Below are positions 35,523 through 43,450 of a stretch of DNA of 64,000 bases, piece by piece. Under the pieces are notes generated by a model. The model was given only the letters and a program-made list of their open reading frames with translations, was not told where the DNA came from and did no database searches. The DNA is from DASTPP01 sp035762175. GTDB taxonomy: Bacteria > Myxococcota_A > Polyangia > Polyangiales > Polyangiaceae. The DNA is taken from the NCBI GenBank assembly GCA_035762175.1, contig DASTPP010000374.1, positions 1 through 64,000 on the forward strand. Direction: 5' to 3'. Position numbers and translations under genes: made by a program. The first letter of the stretch is position 1. Each line of letters starts with the position of its first letter.

Positions 35523-36665
35523 ATGCCCACCCCTCGCCCCGCAGCCCTCGCCGCCTGCCTCGCGCTCCACGCGGCGGCGTGCGCTCCGAAGCCCCCCGCG
35601 CCCCCGCCCCCGCGCGCCGAGACCCGGCCCGAGCCGCGCCCCGAGCCCGCGATCGCGTACCGGGGCGTCAACCTCGCGGGCGCCGAGTTCGGCGCCGACC
35701 GCTGGGGCGGCGGGCGCCTGCCGGGCGTGCACGGCGTCGATTACGTCTACCCCGACCCCGCCTACGCCGCCGGCTACGACTCGGCGACCTACTACCTCGG
35801 CAAGGGCGCCAACGCCTTCCGCGTCGCCTTCCGCTGGGAGCGCCTGCAGCCCGCCCGCCGCGCCGGCCTCGACGCCGCCGAGCTCGCCCGCCTCGAGCGC
35901 ACCGTCGGGCGCCTGACCGCGCAGGGCGCCCTCGTCATTCTCAACCTGCACAACTTCGGGCGCTACCGCGGCGCCCCCGTCGGCTCCGCCGAGGTGCCCG
36001 ACGCCGACCTCGCCGACGTCTGGGCGCGCCTCGCCCTCGCCTTCAAGGCCGACCCGAAGGTCGCCTTCGGGCTGATGAACGAGCCGCACGACATGCCCAC
36101 CGAGCAGTGGGTCTCGGCCGCGAACGCCGCCATCGCGGCCATCCGCGGCGCGGGCGCCGAGAACCTCATTCTCGTGCCCGGCAACGACTACAGCGGCGCC
36201 CACTCGTGGCACAAGAGCTCGTACGGCACCCCCAACGCCGTCGCCATGCTGCAGATCGTCGACCCGCTCGACCGCTACGCCGTCGAGGTGCACCAGTACC
36301 TCGACGCCGACTTCTCGGGCACGAGCGCCGAGTGCGTCGGGCCGACGGTCGGCTCCGAGTCGGTGCGCGGCTTTACCGCGTGGCTGCGGGCCCACCGAAA
36401 GAAGGGCTTCGTCGCCGAGATCGGCGCCGGCCCCGGGCCGACCTGCCTGCGCGCCCTCGGCGATCTGCTCGAGCACCTCGAGCAGAACGCCGACGTCTAC
36501 CTCGGCTGGGCCTACTGGGCCGGCGGGCCCTGGTGGGGCGACTACTTCATGTCGCTCGAGCCCGCGGGCGCGGCCGACAAGCCGCAGATGACCGCGCTCG
36601 AGCCCCACTTCGCGCCCGGCCGGCGCGCGAGGGCCCGACGCGACGCCCGCGCCCCCTCGCCCTGA
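35523..36665 (+). CDS. GH5 glycoside hydrolase (endoglucanase-like) lipoprotein
   Basis: 380 residues. Signal peptide with lipobox AAAC (C20) and a Pro/Glu-rich linker. Residues 45-365 are a (beta/alpha)8 GH5 domain: start RGVNLAGAEFG, FRVAFRWERLQP with the conserved Arg, VILNLHNFGRY, acid/base E187 in FGLMNEPHDM, VEVHQYLDADFSGT, and nucleophile E299 in GFVAEIGAG. Likely an endo-beta-1,4-glucanase or related beta-glycanase on the cell surface. The chain ends in a basic Arg/Ala tail. Cotranscription with the MFS gene is suggested by the 6-base gap, though a functional link is not evident. Confidence 0.9.
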   Translation: MPTPRPAALAACLALHAAACAPKPPAPPPPRAETRPEPRPEPAIAYRGVNLAGAEFGADRWGGGRLPGVHGVDYVYPDPAYAAGYDSATYYLGKGANAFRVAFRWERLQPARRAGLDAAELARLERTVGRLTAQGALVILNLHNFGRYRGAPVGSAEVPDADLADVWARLALAFKADPKVAFGLMNEPHDMPTEQWVSAANAAIAAIRGAGAENLILVPGNDYSGAHSWHKSSYGTPNAVAMLQIVDPLDRYAVEVHQYLDADFSGTSAECVGPTVGSESVRGFTAWLRAHRKKGFVAEIGAGPGPTCLRALGDLLEHLEQNADVYLGWAYWAGGPWWGDYFMSLEPAGAADKPQMTALEPHFAPGRRARARRDARAPSP

Positions 36666-36697
36666 CCCCGGCGCTCGCGCGAAGGGTCAGCGCCCGC

Positions 36698-37486
36698 TCA
36701 CGACGCGACCGCCCGGGGCCCCCGCCCCCGCACCGCCGGGCGCTCTTCGGCGTACAGGCGTAGCACGAAGCGGCCCGCAGGCGTCGCGCGCAGCTGCTCG
36801 GCCAACCCGGCCAGCTCGGCCGGCAGCTCGGACGGCGGGGGCAGCGGGTGCCCGTACTCGGGGGGCAACAGCACCGGCGCGGCGAGCGAGGCGAAGGTGA
36901 GGTCGGCCGCGCTGAAGCGATCGCCGACGAGGTAGCGGCGCCCGTCGGACAGGCGCTCGGCCACCGACGCGAACGTGGCGTCGATCTTCTCATGCGAGCG
37001 GGCCGCGCCCTCGGGCGTGATGTTCATCGCCGCGCGCATCAAGAGGCGCATCGGCCGGAAGAGCGAGGGCGCGAGCCGGCGCTCCCAGGCGGGGCCGGTG
37101 CCCGCGATCAGCGCCTTCGCGCGCGGGGCGTCTTGCAGAAGGTAAAAGTACGCGAGGCGCCGCGTCGCCGGCCCGAGCGAGCGGTCGAACTCGTTGACCA
37201 GGGCCTCGACCTCGGCCCGCGCGCCACCACCCTGGGGGAAGAGCCGGCGCTCGGGCGAGAGCCGCCCGTCGGCGAAGCGCAAAATGTCGCCCGACTCGCG
37301 GAACACGTCGCCGCCCACCCTCAGCACGGGCACCGTGCGCCGCCCGCCCGCGCGCCGGCTGAAGGGCGCGTGAAAGACGGGCACGTGATCGTCTTCGACG
37401 TAGTCGACCCCGGCGAGATCGAGGGCCCAGCGGGCCTTTTCACAGTAATGGCTGAACCCGATGGTGACGAGGCGGGGCGCGTTCAT
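36698..37486 (-). CDS. Glutathione S-transferase family protein
   Basis: 262 residues. N-terminal thioredoxin-like domain with IGFSHYCEKARWALDLAGV (S/C active-site region), the cis-Pro motif RTVPVLRVGG, and ESGDILRFAD for glutathione binding. The C-terminal helical domain has YLVGDRFSAADLTFASLAAP, the conserved N-capping/hydrophobic-staple motif. Longer than the usual 200-220 residues because of an insertion between the domains (about residues 95-160). Cytosolic detoxification or a related role; the substrate is unknown. Confidence 0.87.
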   Translation of the reverse strand: MNAPRLVTIGFSHYCEKARWALDLAGVDYVEDDHVPVFHAPFSRRAGGRRTVPVLRVGGDVFRESGDILRFADGRLSPERRLFPQGGGARAEVEALVNEFDRSLGPATRRLAYFYLLQDAPRAKALIAGTGPAWERRLAPSLFRPMRLLMRAAMNITPEGAARSHEKIDATFASVAERLSDGRRYLVGDRFSAADLTFASLAAPVLLPPEYGHPLPPPSELPAELAGLAEQLRATPAGRFVLRLYAEERPAVRGRGPRAVAS

Positions 37487-37592
37487 GGCGGCGTCGGCAC
37501 GTCATGACCCGGCCGGGCCCCGGCGACAACGCCGCCCGAGCCCCGCCCTGGCGATAACCCCCCCGGAGGGCTCGACCCCTGCCCCCCTCGCC

Positions 37593-37985
37593 TCAGCGGG
37601 CGTAGGCGCCGTTGCGGGGCGCGCCGTACACCACCGCCTCGGGCGGGGCCTCGAGAATGGCCTCGAGCTCGATCGGTTCGGGCACCCGCGCCCTCGCGCC
37701 GGCCGGCGGGGAGGCCGGGGCCGCCTCGTCGACCCGCAGGCTGCGCTCGGCGAGGCGCTTGAAGAAGGCGCGGTCTTGCTCGAGCCGCTCGACTCGCTCT
37801 TCGAGGGCCTTGATCTCTTCGTCGCGCGGGCGCTCGGCCAAGGCGCGCTTCAGATCGAGCTCTTTCTCACGCAGCCGGAAGCTACGCAGCGTGTAGACGA
37901 GCGCCAGCGGCGACCCGAACACGATGAGCGAGACGACGGCGGGCATCGCCTGTTCGACAATGGCGGAGAGAAAGAAGGGGTTCAT
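37593..37985 (-). CDS. Small membrane protein with coiled coil (PspB-like layout)
   Basis: 130 residues from ATG 37985. A hydrophobic N-terminal segment (about residues 12-33, MPAVVSLIVFGSPLALVYTL) is followed by a charged heptad-patterned helix (REKELDLKRALAERPRDEEI and KALEERVERLEQDRAFFKRL), i.e. one membrane span plus a cytosolic coiled coil. The layout recalls phage-shock PspB but the sequence does not match it clearly. The C-terminal 45 residues are Pro/Ala/Glu-rich. No function assigned. Confidence 0.65.
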   Translation of the reverse strand: MNPFFLSAIVEQAMPAVVSLIVFGSPLALVYTLRSFRLREKELDLKRALAERPRDEEIKALEERVERLEQDRAFFKRLAERSLRVDEAAPASPPAGARARVPEPIELEAILEAPPEAVVYGAPRNGAYAR

Positions 37986-38211
37986 GCGTTGGGCTCCGGC
38001 GGCAGGGGGCCCGGCGCGCGCCGGGCCGCAGGGCCGACTCGCCCCACGTCGACCGAGCCCCCCCGGCAATTTCACGAGCCGACGCCGGCGCCCAATTCAC
38101 CCCCCGTTCGCCGCCCCTCCCCCCGCCCCGCCGGGGAGCCGGGGCAGCAATGCAAGCTCGATGCCGAAGTGCCTTCGGTCGGCCGCGAGCCGACGGTCTT
38201 CGGGGCCGAGG

Positions 38212-40620
38212 CTAGCGCGGCGGGCAGGCGCCTTCGGGGTAGAGTAGGTACTTTTGCCGCTTGCGGGCGAAGGCGTCGAGCCCTGGGGCGTACGAGCGCA
38301 TGATCTCGTCGACGGGGCGCCCCGCCCGCAACGCCGCGAGCACGGCCGCGTCGCCGATCAGATCGGCCATCTTCTCGGCGCGAAAGTCGATCGGGTAGAG
38401 CGTCGCGAGGGCGCGGGCGAGGGCGAGGCCGGCGCGCACGGGCTCGAAGCGGGCGGGGTCGTCGAGGCGCACGCGCACGCCGTGACAGGGTATGCCCCGG
38501 TACGGGTCGGCCTTGGGCGAGAAGGTCGCGGGCTCGAACGACACGCCGGCGAGGCGCTCGGCCTCGAGCGCCCGCGCGAGCCTCGCGCCGTCGACCCAGG
38601 GCGCCCCGACGAGCTCGAAGGGCGTGTCGGTGCCGCGCCCGACCGAGACGTTGGCGCCCTCGACGAGCGCGACGCCCGGGTAAAGGAGCACCTCGTCGGG
38701 CGTGCGCAGGTTCGGCGAGGGCGCCGACCAGGGCAGGCCCGTCTCGGCGAAGAGCGTGCCGCGCCGCCAGCCCGGCGCGAGCACGACGCGCAAGTCGAGC
38801 GCCAGGTGCTCGTCGGCGGCCATCATCTCGGCGAGCTCGCCAAGGGTCATGCCGTGCTCGACGGGCAGCGGGTGGTGGTTGACGAAGGACGCGCGCGGCC
38901 CCGAGAACACGGGCCCCGCGACGCGGTGGCCGCCGAGCGGGTTCGGCCGGTCGAGCACCACGACCCGCACGCCCTGGCGCGCCGCCGCCCGCATCGCGCG
39001 GTGCAAGGTCGAGGCGTAGGTGTAGAAGCGCGCGCCCACGTCGGGCAGGTCGACGGCGAGCGCGTCGAGATCGTCGAGCGAGCCCGGCGGCGGATCGAGG
39101 CGCCCGCCGTAGAGGCTGACGACGGGCAGGCCCGTCGCCTCGTCGACCCCCGAGGCGACCGAGCCGTCCTGGTCGGCCCGCAGGCCGTGCTCGGGCGAGA
39201 AGATGCGCACGAGCTCGACCCCGCCCGCCCGCGCCAGCCGGTCGACCGTGCGCTCGCCGTCGCGGGTGCGCGCCGCCCCGTTCGTCAGCAGCCCGACGCG
39301 CGCGCCCTCGAGCCCCTCGAAGCCCCGCCCCGCGAGCGCGTCGACGCCGAAGCGCGCCGGCGTCGCGCAGGGGCCCTCGCCCGCGCGCGCCCCGCCCCCG
39401 AGCGCCTCGACCGCCGCGCCGCCGACGCGCGCGGCCAGCTCGTTGCTGCTGCCCGCCCCGTCGGGGTGCACGCGGTTGCTCAGCACGATCACGAAGAGGT
39501 CGAGCGCGGGGTCGACCCACATCGAGACGCCCGTGTACCCGCCGTGCCCGAACGCCCGGCGCGAGGCGCCCGCCGGCCGGTTCTTCGAATACGCCGTCTG
39601 CACGTCCCAGCCGAGCGCCCGCACGCCGTCGGGCACGTCGTGCGGGGCGACGAAGGCGCGCTGCGCCCGCGGCGACCAGACGCGCGCGCCCTCGAGCGAG
39701 CCGCCCCCGAGCAGCGCGCGGGCGAAGCGCGCGAGATCGCGCGCGGTGCCGAAGAGGCCCGCGTGCCCCGCGACGCCGCCCATGCGCCGCGCCCGGGGGT
39801 CGTGCACCTCGCCCCGCAGCACCCTCCCCTCGACCCGCTCGGTCGGCGCGACGCGCGCGAGCGCCTCCGGCGGGGGTTGAAAGCCCGTGTCGACCATGCC
39901 GAGGGGCTCGAACACCTCCGACCGCGCGAACGCCGCGAGGCCCTTGCCCGAGGCGCGCGCCACGAGCTCGCCGAGCGCCAGGTAGCCCACGTCCGAGTAG
40001 ACGAAGCGCGCGCCCGGCGCGTACGCCGGGGCGGCGCCGAGCGCACGGCGCAGCGCCTCGCGCTCGCCCAGCTCGTAGTCGGCCATCGGCGTCTCGACCG
40101 CGACCCCGCCCACGTGCGTCAAGAGCTGGCGCACGGTCACGCCCGCCTTGCCGCGCGCCCCGAACTCGGGAACATACCGCGACGCCGGCGCGTCGAGATC
40201 GACCCGCCCCCGGTCGGCCAGCACGACGACGCTCGCGGCCGTCGCGACCGGCTTGGTCAGCGACGCGAGGTCGAACACCGTGTCGACCGTCATGTCTTCG
40301 GCCGCCGGCTCGAGGGCGCGCTTGCCGTACGCCGCCTCGAACAAGACCCCCTCGCGCCGGCCGATCGCGACGACGCAGCCCGGCACCTTTCGCTCGTCGA
40401 TCGCCGCCCGCGCCGCCGCCTCGACCGCCCGCCCGAGCGCCCCGAGCGGCCCCTCGGCCGCCGCCGGAGCCCCCGGCCCCCCCGCCTCGCGCGACCCGCC
40501 GGCGACCGCCCCCTTCGCCGCAACCCCGCCCGCGGGCCGCGACGTCGGGGGCCCGCTGCCGCCGCACGCCGTGAGCGCCGCGACGAGCAGCGCGAGCCCC
40601 GCCAGGGCCATCGAGCGCAT
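38212..40620 (-). CDS. Fusion of an S12 beta-lactamase-like hydrolase and a NamZ-type exo-muramidase (DUF1343/GH171)
   Basis: 802 residues. Signal peptide with lipobox LTAC. Residues 60-410 are a class C beta-lactamase/S12 hydrolase with S120-L-T-K123, Y208-S-D210 and the K/H-T-G equivalent HGG at 359-361. Residues 422-802 match DUF1343, the exo-beta-N-acetylmuramidase NamZ family: VGLLTNGAA, FSPEHGLRADQDGS with the PEHG motif (E477), VDLPDVGARFYTYASTL, VLDRPNPLGG. NamZ releases MurNAc from peptidoglycan ends during cell-wall recycling, and in other bacteria its gene often neighbours an AmpC-like esterase/amidase; here the two are one polypeptide. Exported, probably lipid-anchored in the periplasm. 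The coupling suggests combined peptide or ester and sugar trimming of wall fragments, possibly from prey. Confidence 0.88.
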   Translation of the reverse strand: MRSMALAGLALLVAALTACGGSGPPTSRPAGGVAAKGAVAGGSREAGGPGAPAAAEGPLGALGRAVEAAARAAIDERKVPGCVVAIGRREGVLFEAAYGKRALEPAAEDMTVDTVFDLASLTKPVATAASVVVLADRGRVDLDAPASRYVPEFGARGKAGVTVRQLLTHVGGVAVETPMADYELGEREALRRALGAAPAYAPGARFVYSDVGYLALGELVARASGKGLAAFARSEVFEPLGMVDTGFQPPPEALARVAPTERVEGRVLRGEVHDPRARRMGGVAGHAGLFGTARDLARFARALLGGGSLEGARVWSPRAQRAFVAPHDVPDGVRALGWDVQTAYSKNRPAGASRRAFGHGGYTGVSMWVDPALDLFVIVLSNRVHPDGAGSSNELAARVGGAAVEALGGGARAGEGPCATPARFGVDALAGRGFEGLEGARVGLLTNGAARTRDGERTVDRLARAGGVELVRIFSPEHGLRADQDGSVASGVDEATGLPVVSLYGGRLDPPPGSLDDLDALAVDLPDVGARFYTYASTLHRAMRAAARQGVRVVVLDRPNPLGGHRVAGPVFSGPRASFVNHHPLPVEHGMTLGELAEMMAADEHLALDLRVVLAPGWRRGTLFAETGLPWSAPSPNLRTPDEVLLYPGVALVEGANVSVGRGTDTPFELVGAPWVDGARLARALEAERLAGVSFEPATFSPKADPYRGIPCHGVRVRLDDPARFEPVRAGLALARALATLYPIDFRAEKMADLIGDAAVLAALRAGRPVDEIMRSYAPGLDAFARKRQKYLLYPEGACPPR

Positions 40621-40700
40621 CTCGGCTAGCGTAGACCAAAGCGGCCGCCGCGCGGGCGCAAAGGCGCGGTACGCCCGGCCCCCCGGGGTCGCCGCGCGTG

Positions 40701-40792
40701 CGGCCTGCCACCCCCGGCGGGGCGCGCGGGCGGCCCGCTGCCCCGGCGAGGCGCGCGTGGCCGGCTACCCCGGCGGGGCGCGCGGGCGGCCC
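40701..40792. repeat. ~29-bp tandem repeat, three copies
   Basis: Three adjacent imperfect copies built around ccccggcggggcgcgcgg between the divergent... same-strand genes at 38212-40620 and 40808-41548. It occupies most of the spacer upstream of the NamZ fusion. Confidence 0.65.
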
Positions 40793-40807
40793 CCAGGCCC
40801 CGCGCGC

Positions 40808-41548
40808 TCAGGCCGCCTCGGCCGCGAGCGGGCCGAGCCCGTAGAGCAAGATCGCCGTGGCGGCGAGGGTCGCCTGGTACGCCGGCGAGACGCCCACGCA
40901 GCCCACCCCCTCGGCCCGCGCGGCCAAGAGGGCGAAGGCGACGCCGAGGCCCAGCGCGCCCCCGCCGAGGGCCATCCGCCAGGGCGAGGGGCGGCGGCCC
41001 CCCGAGTAGAAGATTGCGAAGGCCGCCGCCGCGGTCGCGAGCGCCTGCACGGGCGCGAGCACGACGCGCGCCCGCGCGTGGCCCAGATCGACCGCCCAGA
41101 AGTGCCCCCAGAAGCCCGCGAGCGCGAGCGCCGCGAGGGCCCCGAACCCGACCCGCGCCCGGCCGCGGGCGATCGGCAGCGCCTCGGCCCGCTCGAGCGC
41201 GAGCGCGCCCCCCACGAGCACCGGGGCGAACGGCAGCGCCAGGAGCGCGCCCTGCGCCCCGCCCTTGATGCAGCTACCGAGCGCGACGAAGAGCGGGGCC
41301 GGCAGTGCCATCGTCAGGGCCAGCGCCCCCGGGGGCTGCCCCGCACGGACGCGCGCGTACGCCCGCGCCGAGAGCGCGAGCGCCAGCAGGGTCGCGGCGA
41401 AGGGCGCCCAGAACCCGGCCAGCTCGTCGGCGAACGCCGGCGCGGCCAGCAGGCTCGCGCCCAACCCGAGCGGCAAGAGCGGCCACCGGGGCGTCGCGAA
41501 CGCCTCGCCCCCCTCGCCATCGACCCACCGCGTACGATACGACGCCAC
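40808..41548 (-). CDS. Polytopic membrane protein of unknown function
   Basis: 246 residues from GTG 41548. Six or seven hydrophobic segments can be traced (PLLPLGLGASLLAAPAFA, APFAATLLALALSARAYA, ALPAPLFVALGSCI, GALLALPFAPVLVGGALAL, GFGALAALALAGFWGHFWA, MALGGGALGLGVAFALLAA, AILLYGLGPLAAEAA). No transporter signature seen. Inner membrane. Same strand as, and 187 bases upstream of, the NamZ fusion, but the spacer contains a repeat array, so cotranscription is uncertain. Confidence 0.65.
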   Translation of the reverse strand: MASYRTRWVDGEGGEAFATPRWPLLPLGLGASLLAAPAFADELAGFWAPFAATLLALALSARAYARVRAGQPPGALALTMALPAPLFVALGSCIKGGAQGALLALPFAPVLVGGALALERAEALPIARGRARVGFGALAALALAGFWGHFWAVDLGHARARVVLAPVQALATAAAAFAIFYSGGRRPSPWRMALGGGALGLGVAFALLAARAEGVGCVGVSPAYQATLAATAILLYGLGPLAAEAA

Positions 41549-41842
41549 GCCAAAACGGACGAGCGCCGCCCGGCGCCCTCAGGCCCCCGGCCCGCCCTTC
41601 GACCGCGCCCGGCCGTCGGAGCGCAACGCGCGCTCGGGGGGGCCGAACGCGATCGGCGGCCCTCCTGGCGCGGGCGCACGGCGGCCGCCGCAACGATCCG
41701 AGCGGCGCCTCGCACCGGCCTCCCGCCCGGCGCCGGCGGGGGCGGCCCCGCCCCGGGTCGGCCTTGACGGGCCCGATCCGATTCGTCTCTCCTGGGGTCA
41801 CGGCCCGCCACGCAGCGCCCCGGGCGGGGGGAGGTCACCCGA

Positions 41843-43450
41843 ATGCGCACGCCGCGACGCCCGTCCGCCCTTCTCGCGATCGCCCTCGCCGCCCTCGCCG
41901 CCCTCGCCGCGCTGGCGCTCGGCGCGCGCGAGGCCGCGGCCTTCTGCGGCTTCTACGTCGCCCCCGAAGACGGGCCCCTCTACAACGACGCCTCGCAGGT
42001 GGCGCTGATGCGCGAGGGCACGCGCACGGTCATCAGCATGTCGAACAACTACCGCGGGCCGGCCAAGAACTTCGCCCTCGTCGTGCCGGTGCCGGTCGTC
42101 TTGCAGAAAGAGAACGTCAAGACGCTGCCCCGCGAGCTCTTCGCCAAGCTCGAGTCGCTGAGCGCCCCCCGCCTCGTCGAATACTGGGAAGAAGACCCCT
42201 GCGCCCCGGAGCCGAAGTACGACGAGATGCCCATGCCAATGAACGCAGCGCCCGCCGCCGATAGGGAGGAGAGCGGGCGCGACCGCTCGTACGGGGTCAA
42301 GGTCGAGGCGCGCTTCTCGGTCGGCGAGTACGACATCGTCATCTTGAGCGCCAAAGAGTCCGACGGGCTCGAGCGCTGGCTGCGCGACAACCGCTACAAC
42401 ATCCCCCGCGGCGCGTCCGAGGCGCTCGCGCCCTACATTCGCGAGCAGCAGAAGTTCTTCGTCGCCAAGGTGAACATCGCCAAGGTGCGGCTCGACGCCC
42501 GCGGCGCGGCCACGCTCTCGCCGCTGCGCTTCTCGTACGAGGCGCAAGACTTCCGGCTGCCCGTCAGGCTGGGCCTCATCAACGCGGCGGGCAAGCAAGA
42601 CCTCATCGTCTACCTGCTCGGCCGCGAGCAGCGCTACGAGGTGGCCAATTACCCGAACGTGTTCATACCCACCAACCTCGAGGTGAGCGACGCGACGCGC
42701 CGCTCGTTCGGCCCCTTCTACGCCGCCCTCTTCGACGAGGCGGTGCGGCGGGGCGACGGCCGCGGCATCGTCACCGAGTACGCGTGGCAGGCGGGCTCGT
42801 GCGACCCCTGCCCCACCCCGCCGCTCGAGGCCGACGACCTCGCCACGCTCGGCGCCGACGTCCTCTACCCCCGGGCCGGGCGCGACGAAGACGAGGGCCC
42901 CGCCCTCGCCGCGCAGATGGTGCTCACGCGCCTGCACGCGCGCTACGACGGCGCGACCCTGCGCGACGATCTCGTGTTCGCCGCCGCCCCGCCCGTCGTC
43001 GGCGGCCGCGAGATCACGAGCGGGCCGAACGGGTCGCCCGAGCGCGGCGCCCGCCCCGACGCGACGAACAACTTTCAGGCCCGCTACATCATTCGCCACC
43101 CCTGGACGGGCCCCGTCACCTGCCAGAACCCCCGACGCGGGCGCTGGGGCGGCCCCCCCGGCGGCGCCCAACGCCCCGTCGAGCCCGCCCTCGGCCTCGC
43201 CTCGGCGCCCCGCGAAAACGTCGCCTACCTCTCGTTCTTGAAAGAGGGCGAGCCCGAGTTCTCCGTCCGCCCCGCCGGCATCACGCCCCCCGGCGGCGGC
43301 TGGGCCCGCCCCTTCCCCGCGCGCAGCGGCTGCGCCTGCCGCGTCGCCGGCCCGCGAGGCGACGCCCTCGACGCGCTCGCCCCCGCGGCCCTCGCGGCCG
43401 CCGCCATCGCGCTGCGCAGGCGCGCGGTGCGGCGTCGGGGGGCCCTCTGA
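41843..43450 (+). CDS. Secreted DUF2330 protein with MYXO-CTERM-like anchor
   Basis: 535 residues. Signal peptide (ALLAIALAALAALAALALG). The mature N-terminus AFCGFYVAPEDGPLYNDASQ is the start signature of DUF2330, widespread in myxobacteria and planctomycetes, function unknown. The region SYGVKVEARFSVGEYDIVIL and a Cys-containing loop GSCDPCPTPPL are typical. The C-terminus SGCACRVAGP, a hydrophobic stretch (ALAPAALAAAAIAL) and RRRAVRRR form a MYXO-CTERM-like sorting signal, so the protein is probably anchored at the outer surface. Its TGA overlaps the likely CTG start of the cytochrome gene, implying translational coupling. Confidence 0.85.
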   Translation: MRTPRRPSALLAIALAALAALAALALGAREAAAFCGFYVAPEDGPLYNDASQVALMREGTRTVISMSNNYRGPAKNFALVVPVPVVLQKENVKTLPRELFAKLESLSAPRLVEYWEEDPCAPEPKYDEMPMPMNAAPAADREESGRDRSYGVKVEARFSVGEYDIVILSAKESDGLERWLRDNRYNIPRGASEALAPYIREQQKFFVAKVNIAKVRLDARGAATLSPLRFSYEAQDFRLPVRLGLINAAGKQDLIVYLLGREQRYEVANYPNVFIPTNLEVSDATRRSFGPFYAALFDEAVRRGDGRGIVTEYAWQAGSCDPCPTPPLEADDLATLGADVLYPRAGRDEDEGPALAAQMVLTRLHARYDGATLRDDLVFAAAPPVVGGREITSGPNGSPERGARPDATNNFQARYIIRHPWTGPVTCQNPRRGRWGGPPGGAQRPVEPALGLASAPRENVAYLSFLKEGEPEFSVRPAGITPPGGGWARPFPARSGCACRVAGPRGDALDALAPAALAAAAIALRRRAVRRRGAL

